DNA of 64,000 nucleotides, taken from contig JAUIJC010000012.1 in NCBI GenBank assembly GCA_030431525.1, forward strand, positions 46,374 through 110,373, read 5' to 3'. Source of the DNA: Bacteroidia bacterium. GTDB lineage: Bacteria > Bacteroidota > Bacteroidia > Cytophagales > JAAEPT01. Positions 38,220-45,356 of this stretch are shown here, piece after piece. A model generated the notes under the pieces. It saw only the letters and a list, made by a program, of their open reading frames with translations, did not search any database and was not told the origin of the DNA. Position numbers and translations under genes: made by a program. Numbering within the stretch: the first letter of the stretch is position 1; each line of letters opens with the position of its first letter.

Positions 38220-38261
38220 AAAAATCCCTGACAGGTCTCGGAAACTTGTCAGGGATTTTTT
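38220..38261 (+). terminator. Rho-independent terminator
   Basis: AAAAATCCCTGACA pairs with TGTCAGGGATTTTT, followed by more T. It has the same CCTGACAGG core as the pfkA terminator at 16639-16707. It closes the giant-gene neighbour. Confidence 0.85.
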
Positions 38262-38315
38262 GATGCTCATTTGAAGGGTAACAGCTCTATATTCTCGAGC
38301 GCAATTTTTAATGCA

Positions 38316-38417
38316 TTCGAAACTGTGAATAGCATTTGTGATACCTTGTGACAAGGTATTTGGGATATTGGAAATATTGATGACTGTTTCAGACGCATTA
38401 CACAAGCATCCGAGGAG
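38316..38417. repeat. 103-bp repeat, copy B
   Basis: Counterpart of 26375-26477: 24 of the first 27 bases and about 40 of the last 54 are identical, with a different but base-paired middle (ATACCTTGT G ACAAGGTAT). It ends 38 bases past the stop of the last gene of the AT-rich reverse-strand operon. Confidence 0.75.
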
Positions 38418-38454
38418 GTGGGCAACCAAACCATTTTTACTAAAAAAAATATTT

Positions 38455-38748
38455 CTATACCGTATATGGTGAGCTGTTTTTATATATCACCTTATGTTTA
38501 GCATTGTCTAGGAAATTTGTTTCTGCTTCTTCTGAAGTATTTAGAAGGATGATATCTGCAGGTAGGTTGTACTCTTTGTAGATAAACAAACTAATTTCAT
38601 TTCGATAATCTAAAGCCTCCTCAATACTAACTTTAGATTTGTCATAAATTATTGCGATATCTATATCATTAGGGTTAGTCTCATAAATAGAAGATCCAAA
38701 TTGGTATACGTCAAAGCCATTGTTGCTATCTAATACTATATCAATCAT
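38455..38748 (-). CDS. Minimal nucleotidyltransferase-domain protein
   Basis: 97 residues, essentially one polymerase-beta-type nucleotidyltransferase fold. FGSSIYETNPNDIDIAIIYD holds the GS motif and the paired Asp (DID) that bind metal. Such MNT proteins act as antitoxins that AMPylate HEPN toxins, or are parts of other conflict systems; here no HEPN gene is adjacent. The start overlaps the stop of the preceding gene (ATGA). Third gene of the HNH operon. Confidence 0.8.
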   Translation of the reverse strand: MIDIVLDSNNGFDVYQFGSSIYETNPNDIDIAIIYDKSKVSIEEALDYRNEISLFIYKEYNLPADIILLNTSEEAETNFLDNAKHKVIYKNSSPYTV

Positions 38749-39128
38749 TTCTTTGGTTTGGGTTTATAGTTTACCATTTTTTCGCCAGTTAGATTTACTG
38801 CGCCAAAAAACTCTCTGTTATCAAATAATCCAACATTCATGCTTTTAGCCAATTCTTCTGCAACAAATGAATATTTGTTATAGAAACCTATTAATACAAT
38901 GCAGTCTAAATCGTGTAAGTTAGGTTTGATTTCATGAATGTCAGCTTCTCCAGCAATGTATATGTCAGCTACTAAAATTTTTAAATCAGGTCTGTTCTGA
39001 GTTCTTTTCAGTATGTACATATCTTGACCTAAGCTAGTCATTGATTCCACTGCTGAATGACCAGACATGCCATTTTCAAAAAATTGAATGCTAGATTTGG
39101 CGACTTTTTCTCTGTTACTTCTTCTCAT
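38745..39128 (-). CDS. Unknown protein of the HNH-nucleotidyltransferase operon
   Basis: 127 residues from ATG 39128 (the frame opens at a TTG one codon earlier). I do not recognise it. It has an alternating alpha/beta look with LKILVADIYIAGEADIHEIKP, then LDCIVLIGFYNKYSFVAEELAKSMNVGLFDNREFFGAVN. The spacing of acidic residues and strands faintly recalls small restriction-endonuclease-like folds, but there is no firm PD-(D/E)xK. It overlaps the HNH gene by 14 bases and the nucleotidyltransferase gene by 4, so the three products should be made together. Confidence 0.7.
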   Translation of the reverse strand: MRRSNREKVAKSSIQFFENGMSGHSAVESMTSLGQDMYILKRTQNRPDLKILVADIYIAGEADIHEIKPNLHDLDCIVLIGFYNKYSFVAEELAKSMNVGLFDNREFFGAVNLTGEKMVNYKPKPKK

Positions 39129-39801
39129 CAAAAATCAATTCAAATTTAGAAGGGAAAGTTGGTACGGCATCGTTTACATCTCCTGATAATTTATTGTATT
39201 CGAAACCTTCTCTGTGGAGTTTGAACTCAATATACTGACCGTATTCATCGTTTTGTAATAAGTGTTCGTGTTGACTAATTGTTTGTTCTATTAATCTATT
39301 GTTTGGTAGGATTTTCTCGATAGCTAGTTTATCCCACATTAATTCTGTTGAAGCTTGTTTGTTTTGTGCATTTTTTGAATACGGACCATAAATATTAAAA
39401 ATGGCATGATTTTCTGCAAATAGTGGCTTTAGGAAAGCTCTTACTTGACTCCTTGTTTTAAATTTTGGAGCTACAAATAGATTTATAATCTTTGATTCAT
39501 GTTCTGATTTCCATTTTTTGATTAGATCTGTTGGGAACATACTTGGGTTTTTGTCGATTTTTGTGTGACAATTAGGGCATAGTAAAACAATGTTTTCAAA
39601 ATCATCTCGGTCTGTTAGTGGTAATGAGCTATTTCCTCTGGGACCTTTTTGTTGTTGACCAATTATATGAGCTAACTCTTCAATATTCGTTATTTCACCA
39701 TTTTCAAAAAATGGGAATAAATCATTGTGACAATCAGGGTTAGCACAATATCCCCCTGATGATGCCCATAATTTTCGTTTTACTTTCGCTTTTATTCCCA
39801 T
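39115..39801 (-). CDS. HNH endonuclease
   Basis: 228 residues from ATG 39801. Residues about 18-80 are an HNH domain with structural zinc cysteines: CANPDCH, then ELAHIIG (the first catalytic His) and, after a loop, NIVLLCPNCHTKID. The C-terminal 120 residues (from about IINLFVAPKF) match nothing I know and may sense a signal or bind partners. It heads the AT-rich three-gene operon and its start codon is one base from a 19-bp palindrome. A defence or selfish-element nuclease is the most likely role. Confidence 0.82.
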   Translation of the reverse strand: MGIKAKVKRKLWASSGGYCANPDCHNDLFPFFENGEITNIEELAHIIGQQQKGPRGNSSLPLTDRDDFENIVLLCPNCHTKIDKNPSMFPTDLIKKWKSEHESKIINLFVAPKFKTRSQVRAFLKPLFAENHAIFNIYGPYSKNAQNKQASTELMWDKLAIEKILPNNRLIEQTISQHEHLLQNDEYGQYIEFKLHREGFEYNKLSGDVNDAVPTFPSKFELIFDEKK

Positions 39802-39802
39802 A

Positions 39803-39821
39803 GTACACAACAGTTGTATAC
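39803..39821 (-). promoter_or_regulatory. Palindromic operator candidate of the HNH operon
   Basis: GTACACAACAGTTGTATAC is a 19-bp inverted repeat with one mismatch, centred on A at 39811-39812. It ends one base before the ATG of the HNH gene. A repressor, perhaps one of the operon's own proteins, could bind here and control the whole cassette. Confidence 0.5.
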
Positions 39822-39959
39822 ACTATCTTGTTGTTTACCTCCTTTTATAGATGATTCTATGAATATAGTCTCAAATGATCGTATGGACAAGTTAGTGAGT
39901 AAAGGGGGATGTGTTTATAAGAGGAGGTTATCCTCCAGCGAGGAGACTTTTGGGTTGCT

Positions 39960-40016
39960 ACCATTTTTTCCCAACACTTATTCACCAAGCCCCAACACTT
40001 ATTCAAAGTCGCCTTG
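39960..40016. repeat. Direct repeat of 15 bases
   Basis: CCCAACACTTATTCA occurs twice, at 39970 and 39991, separated by 6 bases, in the gap between the HNH operon and the VIT-domain gene. A transcription factor site is possible. Confidence 0.45.
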
Positions 40017-40090
40017 AAAGCACGGCCTGAAGGGTCAATTTCGAGTATTCCCAAAAGGGAAAAGAAACGAACCTTTAACAGCCAATTGCT

Positions 40091-42052
40091 ATGCGACACC
40101 CTTTTTTGCTCCGTGCATTTCTCCTCCTTTTGTGTGGATGGACAAGTCTTGGAGCCCATGCCCAATTTATTGATGAAGAGGAGCCCCAGACCGAGGCGCC
40201 GTATTTTCAGGTGAATGGCCAGCAGGCCTCCGAGGATTTTGGGCTGGAGGGCACCACGGTGAAGGCCAATATTGCGGGCATGATTGCCGATGTGGTGCTG
40301 ACCCAGACCTATGTGAACCACGGGGATTCGACTTTGCAGGCGACTTATGTGTTTCCGGCCTCGTCCAAGTCGGCGGTGTATGCGCTGAAGTTCAAGATTG
40401 GCGATCGGGAGATTCAGGCCGAAATCAAGGAGAAGCAGGAGGCGAAGCAGATTTTTCAGGAGGCCCAGCAGGAGGGCAAGACGGCGACTTTGCTAGAACA
40501 GCATCGCCCGAATGTGTTCCAGATGAGTGTGGCGAATATTCAGCCCAATGACAGGGTGGAGGTGGAGTTGCGCTACACGGAAACGGTGGCGGTGCATGAG
40601 GGCGAATATGAGTTTGTGATGCCGACGGTGGTTGGTCCGCGCTATGCCAATGCGGACCATCTACAAGCTGACCCGTGGGTGCAGAATCCGTTTACCACCG
40701 ACGCCAAGGATTTGCCGAAGGCCAAGCGCCCGCCGTTCAGGATTGAGCTGAATTTGAACAGTGGCATTCCCATCCATGAGGCGCGTTCGGTGAGTCACCA
40801 AACCAAGGTGGTTTTTGCCTCGGACAAGGAAGCCAAGGTGGTGTTGGATGAACAGGAGTATTTGAAGAATCCCGCTGATTTTATCTTCCGGTATCGCCTG
40901 CAAGGCGCCCAAATCGAGTCGGGTTTGTTGCTGTACGAAGGTGAGGACGAGAACTATTTTTTGTTGACCGTGGAGCCTCCAAAGCGTGTGGTGCTGTCTG
41001 AGATTCCCGCCCGCGAGTATGTGTTTATTATGGACGTGTCGGGCTCGATGCAGGGTTTTCCGTTGGAGGTGTCCAAGGCGATGATGCAGGAGCTGTTGCC
41101 TCAGTTGCGCCCGATTGACCGCTTTAACATTCTGTTTTTTGCGGGTAGTTCCGAGGTGCTTAGTTCCACTTCCTTGCCTGCCAATCAGGAGAATATCGAG
41201 GAGGCCATGGACTTTTTGGATGGCATAAATGGAGGGGGAGCAACGCAGATGCTTCCGGCCCTGAAGACAGCATTGGCCTTGCCCCAAGACCAAGAGCGTT
41301 CGCGCAGTTTTGTGATTTTGACCGACGGTTTTGTGACCGTCGAGGCGGAGGCTTTCGATTTGATTCGAAACAACTTGGGCAAGGCCAATTTTTTCCCTGT
41401 GGGCATCGGCAGTGGGGTGAACCGCTTCTTGATGGAGGGCATGGCGCATGTGGGGAATACGGATCCTTTGATTGCGACTTCAAAATCAGAGGCCTTGCTA
41501 CAGGCACAGCGTCTGCGGGAATTTATCCAGCAACCTGTGCTGACCGATATCGAGGTAAAGTTTGATGGCTTCAAGGTTTATGATGTGGAGCCGGTGAACA
41601 GCTCCGACCTTTTTGCCGAGCGTCCGTTGCAGGTTTTTGGCAAGTACAAGGGCAAGCCGAAGGGCAGGATTCTGGTTTCGGGAAAGACGGGTTCGGGGCA
41701 TTTCTCGAAAACGATTAGCGCCAAGAAAAAGCCGTCTGCGGAAAATCAGGCCTTGCGCCAGCTTTGGGCAAGGAAGCGCATCCAGCTGTTGTCGGATTAC
41801 CAGTCCTTGGGCCGTGACCACAAGCAGGAGATTACGGACTTGGGCTTGAAATATAGTCTGCTGACCAAGTACACGTCTTTTGTGGGGGTTGATTCTGAAA
41901 TCCGAGCGCCGAAGAAGCCTCAGCAAACGCCGAATTTCTCGGGTGGTGGGGCCACGCCGGAGCCTCATGAGTGGGCGTTGATTTTCATTCTTGCGATGGT
42001 TGCTGGGTATTTGGTGTGGACGAATAATGCTTGGAGGATGGATTTGGATTGA
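40091..42052 (+). CDS. VIT and VWA domain protein with PEP-type C-terminal anchor (exosortase target)
   Basis: 653 residues. Signal peptide to about residue 25, VIT (vault/inter-alpha-trypsin) domain about 35-165, von Willebrand A domain about 305-475 with an intact MIDAS (DVSGSMQG, D315). The C-terminus is TPEPHEWALIFILAMVAGYLVW then NNAWRMD: a short PEP motif, one membrane helix and basic residues, which is the layout of exosortase substrates. A known Bacteroidota system pairs exosortase XrtN with a VIT-domain protein, and an exosortase gene follows 1.8 kb downstream. Expected fate: export, cleavage at the PEP motif and retention at the surface. Confidence 0.85.
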   Translation: MRHPFLLRAFLLLLCGWTSLGAHAQFIDEEEPQTEAPYFQVNGQQASEDFGLEGTTVKANIAGMIADVVLTQTYVNHGDSTLQATYVFPASSKSAVYALKFKIGDREIQAEIKEKQEAKQIFQEAQQEGKTATLLEQHRPNVFQMSVANIQPNDRVEVELRYTETVAVHEGEYEFVMPTVVGPRYANADHLQADPWVQNPFTTDAKDLPKAKRPPFRIELNLNSGIPIHEARSVSHQTKVVFASDKEAKVVLDEQEYLKNPADFIFRYRLQGAQIESGLLLYEGEDENYFLLTVEPPKRVVLSEIPAREYVFIMDVSGSMQGFPLEVSKAMMQELLPQLRPIDRFNILFFAGSSEVLSSTSLPANQENIEEAMDFLDGINGGGATQMLPALKTALALPQDQERSRSFVILTDGFVTVEAEAFDLIRNNLGKANFFPVGIGSGVNRFLMEGMAHVGNTDPLIATSKSEALLQAQRLREFIQQPVLTDIEVKFDGFKVYDVEPVNSSDLFAERPLQVFGKYKGKPKGRILVSGKTGSGHFSKTISAKKKPSAENQALRQLWARKRIQLLSDYQSLGRDHKQEITDLGLKYSLLTKYTSFVGVDSEIRAPKKPQQTPNFSGGGATPEPHEWALIFILAMVAGYLVWTNNAWRMDLD

Positions 42053-42107
42053 GGCGCCTTTCACCTGCCAACAGCCGGAGGCTTTGGCAGTGTGGAAGGG
42101 GGATTTT

Positions 42108-42135
42108 TAACCACGGAGAAAGGGAGGTGAAGGAT
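42108..42135. repeat. Octad repeat, single arm
   Basis: TTAACCACGGAGAAAGGGAG, one arm of the family seen at 1277-1376 and 59694-59868, lying in the gap after the VIT-domain gene. There is no inverse partner here. Confidence 0.65.
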
Positions 42136-42182
42136 GGTTGAAACCCATTGAAATGAAATTCTATTTGACAGCTTGATAAGAA

Positions 42183-42758
42183 ATGAAATGTCTCGGTCTC
42201 TTGTATGCAATGTTAATATTGCCCTTTGCAAATGTGTTTGGGTATCAATTTGGAGGGGTGAATTTTTATACTCCTGAAGGGAATAATATCTGTGATTGCA
42301 ATGAGTTGGAAAATTATCAAAAGAATGCTCCTGCTATTGTGGGGTTTGAGAATGAAATGCCTCGTATCAAGAGATTTTATTTCTACAGAGACCATATTGT
42401 AGGTTTTTCAGACTCGTTGCATTTCATTTTTAATGAGAAAAGTAAGGTTTTAGAAGTGTTTGATTCTGAGAAAGAATGGGAGGAGAGAGTTGAATATAGT
42501 TGCCTTGATCCGTGGGTAACTAGGTGGTGGGAACTTGATGATTCGCCGTCGGATTTAATCCTTCTCTTAATGGTTGGCTTTATTGTGACCATACCTCTTG
42601 GCTCAGTGTTTTTGTTTTTCTGGATTGGGTCCTTTTGGAAGGCAATCAGCAAGGAAAAGTTTAGCCTGAGAAAGGGCATAAACACCAAGGTTTTTCTTGG
42701 GTTGAGTCTGGTTTTGATGTGGGGATGGTCGGAGTTGTTTTGGTTGGAGAGTATATGA
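42183..42758 (+). CDS. Unrecognised protein with signal peptide and two C-terminal membrane helices
   Basis: 191 residues. Signal peptide MKCLGLLYAMLILPFANVFG, a periplasmic part of about 100 residues with NICDCNEL and SCLDPWVTRWW (possible disulphide), then two hydrophobic helices (LILLLMVGFIVTIPLGSVFLFF, VFLGLSLVLMWGW). No motif known to me. Lies between the VIT-domain protein and the metallophosphoesterase, so it may belong to the sorting system. Confidence 0.6.
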   Translation: MKCLGLLYAMLILPFANVFGYQFGGVNFYTPEGNNICDCNELENYQKNAPAIVGFENEMPRIKRFYFYRDHIVGFSDSLHFIFNEKSKVLEVFDSEKEWEERVEYSCLDPWVTRWWELDDSPSDLILLLMVGFIVTIPLGSVFLFFWIGSFWKAISKEKFSLRKGINTKVFLGLSLVLMWGWSELFWLESI

Positions 42759-42777
42759 GATGTAAAAATTCTGGGGC

Positions 42778-42907
42778 AACCCCACCTGTATCCTCCCCTT
42801 TAAAAGGGGGAGGAGATACCATCAGCCCAAGGTCTAAAGCCATAATTGGTTGGAGTTATCTGTAACATTTTCCTCCCCTTGGATAAGGGGAGGACAGAGG
42901 AGGGGTT
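42778..42907. repeat. Element with terminal inverted repeats, copy 1
   Basis: Begins AACCCCACCTGTATCCTCCCC and ends with its approximate inverse (GGGGAGGACAGAGGAGGGGTT). The inner sequence TCTGTAACATT is shared with copy 2 at 53717-53845. No ORF inside. Confidence 0.8.
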
Positions 42908-42952
42908 GAAAATAGCAATAAGTCCTGTCCCTACATTTTAGATTTTAATGAC

Positions 42953-43753
42953 ATGAATATCACCCGAAGGAAATTTATCAAAGGCGGTTTACTCGCAGGG
43001 CTTGGATTGGTCTTGTTCGACAGCTTTTGTTTTGAGCGATTCTTCGTGGATTGGAATACGCATTCCCTTTTTAATGGAAAGGAAGAGGAAGCGATACGCT
43101 TGGTTCAACTCTCTGATTTGCATCTGAAATCGTTCAATTATCCCTTAAAAATGGTGGTGAAAAAAATGGTGGAGAAGAAGCCTGATGTCATCGTTTTTAC
43201 GGGGGATTCAGTGGATGATTCTGACAAATTGGGCGAACTGGAAAAGCTGTTAAAGGAGCTTCCTTTGGAAACGCCAAAGTTTGCCATTCTGGGCAATTGG
43301 GAATATTGGGGGAAGGTGGATTTGGATAAGCTTTCAGTGCTTTATGCCAAGTATAACTGCCAGTTGTTGGTGAATGAACATGCTCGTGTTTCCGTGAAGG
43401 GGAGGGAGTTGGCGTTTATTGGATTGGATGATTTGGTGGGTGGAACGCCTGATGTGAGCAGGGCTTTTCAGGATTTGGGTCATGCTGACCAACGGGTTGT
43501 TTTGGCGCATTGTCCAGAGAGCTTTCAGGAGATTGGGGAGGTGGATTTTGACTTGATGTTGTCGGGGCATACCCATGGCGGACAGGTGAATGTGTTGGGC
43601 TGGGTGCCTTTTAAGCCTGTTGGAAGTGGTGCTTTTTTGAAGGGTTGGTACATGCAGGGAGATAAACGGCTGTATGTTTCAAAGGGTATTGGAACGAGTA
43701 TGATTCCAGTCCGTTTTGGGGCAAGGGCTGAGGTTGCTGAATTTTTGATATGA
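42953..43753 (+). CDS. Tat-type metallophosphoesterase (YkuE-like)
   Basis: 266 residues. A twin-arginine signal (TRRKFIKGG) and hydrophobic helix lead into a calcineurin-like phosphoesterase: DLHLK, FTGDSVDD, GNWEYW (replacing GNHD/E), AHCPES and GHTHGGQ. This is the YkuE-type order, whose members cleave phospholipid headgroup or UDP-sugar bonds. The Asn-Trp-Glu at motif III keeps the metal-binding Asn but replaces His with Trp, which may affect activity. Exported folded via Tat. Confidence 0.88.
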   Translation: MNITRRKFIKGGLLAGLGLVLFDSFCFERFFVDWNTHSLFNGKEEEAIRLVQLSDLHLKSFNYPLKMVVKKMVEKKPDVIVFTGDSVDDSDKLGELEKLLKELPLETPKFAILGNWEYWGKVDLDKLSVLYAKYNCQLLVNEHARVSVKGRELAFIGLDDLVGGTPDVSRAFQDLGHADQRVVLAHCPESFQEIGEVDFDLMLSGHTHGGQVNVLGWVPFKPVGSGAFLKGWYMQGDKRLYVSKGIGTSMIPVRFGARAEVAEFLI

Positions 43754-43780
43754 ACTCTCATTATCCATGATGTTTTAGGC

Positions 43781-43881
43781 CAAAGGACTGAAGTCCTTTG
43801 CTGTGGAGAACCGCCCCTTCAGGGCTACCACGGTTCAGCCCTGTAGGGGCGGTTCTTCATAACGATGGATGAAATCCATCG
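43781..43881. repeat. Three-hairpin element, copy 2
   Basis: CAAAGGACT...AGTCCTTTG (43781-43800), AGAACCGCCCCTTCAGGGCT facing AGCCCTGTAGGGGCGGTTCT (43807-43856), CGATGGAT...ATCCATCG (43863-43881). The middle arms share changes on both sides relative to copy 1 (CCCC/GGGG), so pairing is kept. It ends 17 bases before the exosortase start. Confidence 0.9.
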
Positions 43882-43898
43882 AAAAACGAACACCAATT

Positions 43899-45242
43899 AT
43901 GAAACTCCAACTCGCCATCACCAAACATAACCTCCTTAAGCCCCTCCTCTTTATGGGCTGGGCTATTGCCTTTGCTCCAAGTTTGGTGGACTTGATTGGT
44001 CAATCAGACATTCTTCGCATCGGAGGACTTTGTCTTTTACCCTTCATTCTTCGGGTGGCGAAAAAGGACGAACACTCCATGCGAATGCTTTGGGGTGTAA
44101 CCATTGGCGGGTTGTTGTATTACTTCTTCGGACAAGCCTACTGGCTTTTTGGGGCCGGACTGTATGGATTGCTGTTTTTGATTGAGCTGTATTACGGAAA
44201 ACTCAATGCACCTGCAGTCCTCGCGCCCATTTTTTACCTGCCATTTACCAGTGGCTTGTTCAATCTTTTTGGATTTCAGATACGTTTGTACCTCACTAAA
44301 TGGGCGGTGGCTGGGCTTAGCCTGATGGGCTATGCCACCAAAAGCGCGGGCAATTTGATGGAGGTGAATGGGGAACAGTTTTTTGTGGATACTTCCTGTA
44401 TGGGGCTCCGGATGGTGATGACGGGCTTTCTGTTAACGCTTTTATTGGCTAGTCAGCAGGAAAAGCGACAGGCTAAAGAGTTGTCCATGCTTGGGCTGTT
44501 GGGTCTGATGGGGTTGGGGTTTATCGGGATTGTGTTGTCCAATTACTTTCGGATTATCGCCCTTGTGGTGTTTAAGTCGCCACCGGAGACAGCCTCACAT
44601 GAGTTGATTGGGATATTCTGTTTGTTGCTTTTTGGGGTGTTGCCGATGCTGTGGATAAGTCGTTGGTATGTGGAAAAGTTTGGGGTGGTGGATGCTCCGA
44701 AGGGAACGAAAAAGAATAGCGTTTTTGATCTCCCTTTTAGGCAATGGATTCCAGCTGTTCCCGTCTTGTTGTTAGCTGTTTTCAACTATGGCTCTTTCGA
44801 AAAAGAATTTAGGGAATCTGTGCCCTTGTCAGCCCAAATTGCCTTGCCTCAGCATTATGATTTAACCAAGGTTGATGGCCGTTTGCTCAGTTTGCAAAAG
44901 GAGGAAACTGTGCTTTACATCAAGGGGCAAAATGCGATGAGCGTGTCCAATCACAATCCCTTGATTTGTTGGCGTTCCACGGGGTATTCGATTATCGGGG
45001 AGCAGGTGGAGCGTGTTGGGGATGTGGAGGTTTATACAGCGCAGTTGGTGAAAAATGGGGAGGTTTTACACACTGCTTGGTGGTATAAAGATGGACAGGA
45101 AATGACCTTGTCGGAGCTGGATTGGCGCTGGGAAAACTTGGTGGAGGGGAAGCGGTTTTGTTTGTATAATGTGGCGTGTGGGAGTAGGGAGGAGTTGTTT
45201 TTTGAGGTGAATCGGTTGGTTTCTGGTAATCCAAAGGACTGA
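43899..45242 (+). CDS. xrtN: Exosortase, XrtN-like
   Basis: Transpeptidase of the exosortase/archaeosortase family, 447 residues from ATG 43899 (the longer frame starts in a repeat). About eight to nine membrane helices, and the three catalytic residues are all present: Cys167 in DTSCMGLR, Arg218 in NYFRI and His234 in SHELIG. A soluble C-terminal domain of about 160 residues follows, as in the long Bacteroidota forms. The partner VIT-domain protein is three genes upstream. The last codons (Pro-Lys-Asp-stop) are encoded by a three-hairpin repeat. Family is certain; the letter N rests on length and on the VIT partner. Confidence 0.85.
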   Translation: MKLQLAITKHNLLKPLLFMGWAIAFAPSLVDLIGQSDILRIGGLCLLPFILRVAKKDEHSMRMLWGVTIGGLLYYFFGQAYWLFGAGLYGLLFLIELYYGKLNAPAVLAPIFYLPFTSGLFNLFGFQIRLYLTKWAVAGLSLMGYATKSAGNLMEVNGEQFFVDTSCMGLRMVMTGFLLTLLLASQQEKRQAKELSMLGLLGLMGLGFIGIVLSNYFRIIALVVFKSPPETASHELIGIFCLLLFGVLPMLWISRWYVEKFGVVDAPKGTKKNSVFDLPFRQWIPAVPVLLLAVFNYGSFEKEFRESVPLSAQIALPQHYDLTKVDGRLLSLQKEETVLYIKGQNAMSVSNHNPLICWRSTGYSIIGEQVERVGDVEVYTAQLVKNGEVLHTAWWYKDGQEMTLSELDWRWENLVEGKRFCLYNVACGSREELFFEVNRLVSGNPKD

Positions 45243-45336
45243 AGTCCTTTGCTGTGGAGAACCGCCCTTACAGGGCTATCCAAATCATAGTAGCCCTGTA
45301 AGGGCGGTTCTCCGTAGCGATGGGTAAAACCCATCG
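45232..45336. repeat. Three-hairpin element, copy 3
   Basis: Same order and orientation as copy 2: CAAAGGACT...AGTCCTTTG (45232-45251), GAACCGCCCTTACAGGGCTA facing TAGCCCTGTAAGGGCGGTTC (45259-45310), CGATGGGT...ACCCATCG (45318-45336). It contains the exosortase stop and lies between convergent genes. Confidence 0.9.
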
Positions 45337-45356
45337 ACGTTATCACCGTCAAAAAA

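Noticed and set aside
26375..38417. 103-bp repeats as integron attC sites
   Set aside because: The position after AT-rich genes fits, but I find no RYYYAAC/GTTRRRY core pair and no integrase in the window, so I kept only the neutral description.
38184..38429. 81-codon reverse frame through the terminator and repeat copy B
   Set aside because: It translates a terminator and a repeat; copy A has stops and a frameshift in the same frame, so it is not a conserved protein.
38455..39128. MNT-HEPN toxin-antitoxin pair
   Set aside because: The nucleotidyltransferase is there, but the neighbouring protein has no HEPN RX4-6H motif and does not look all-helical.
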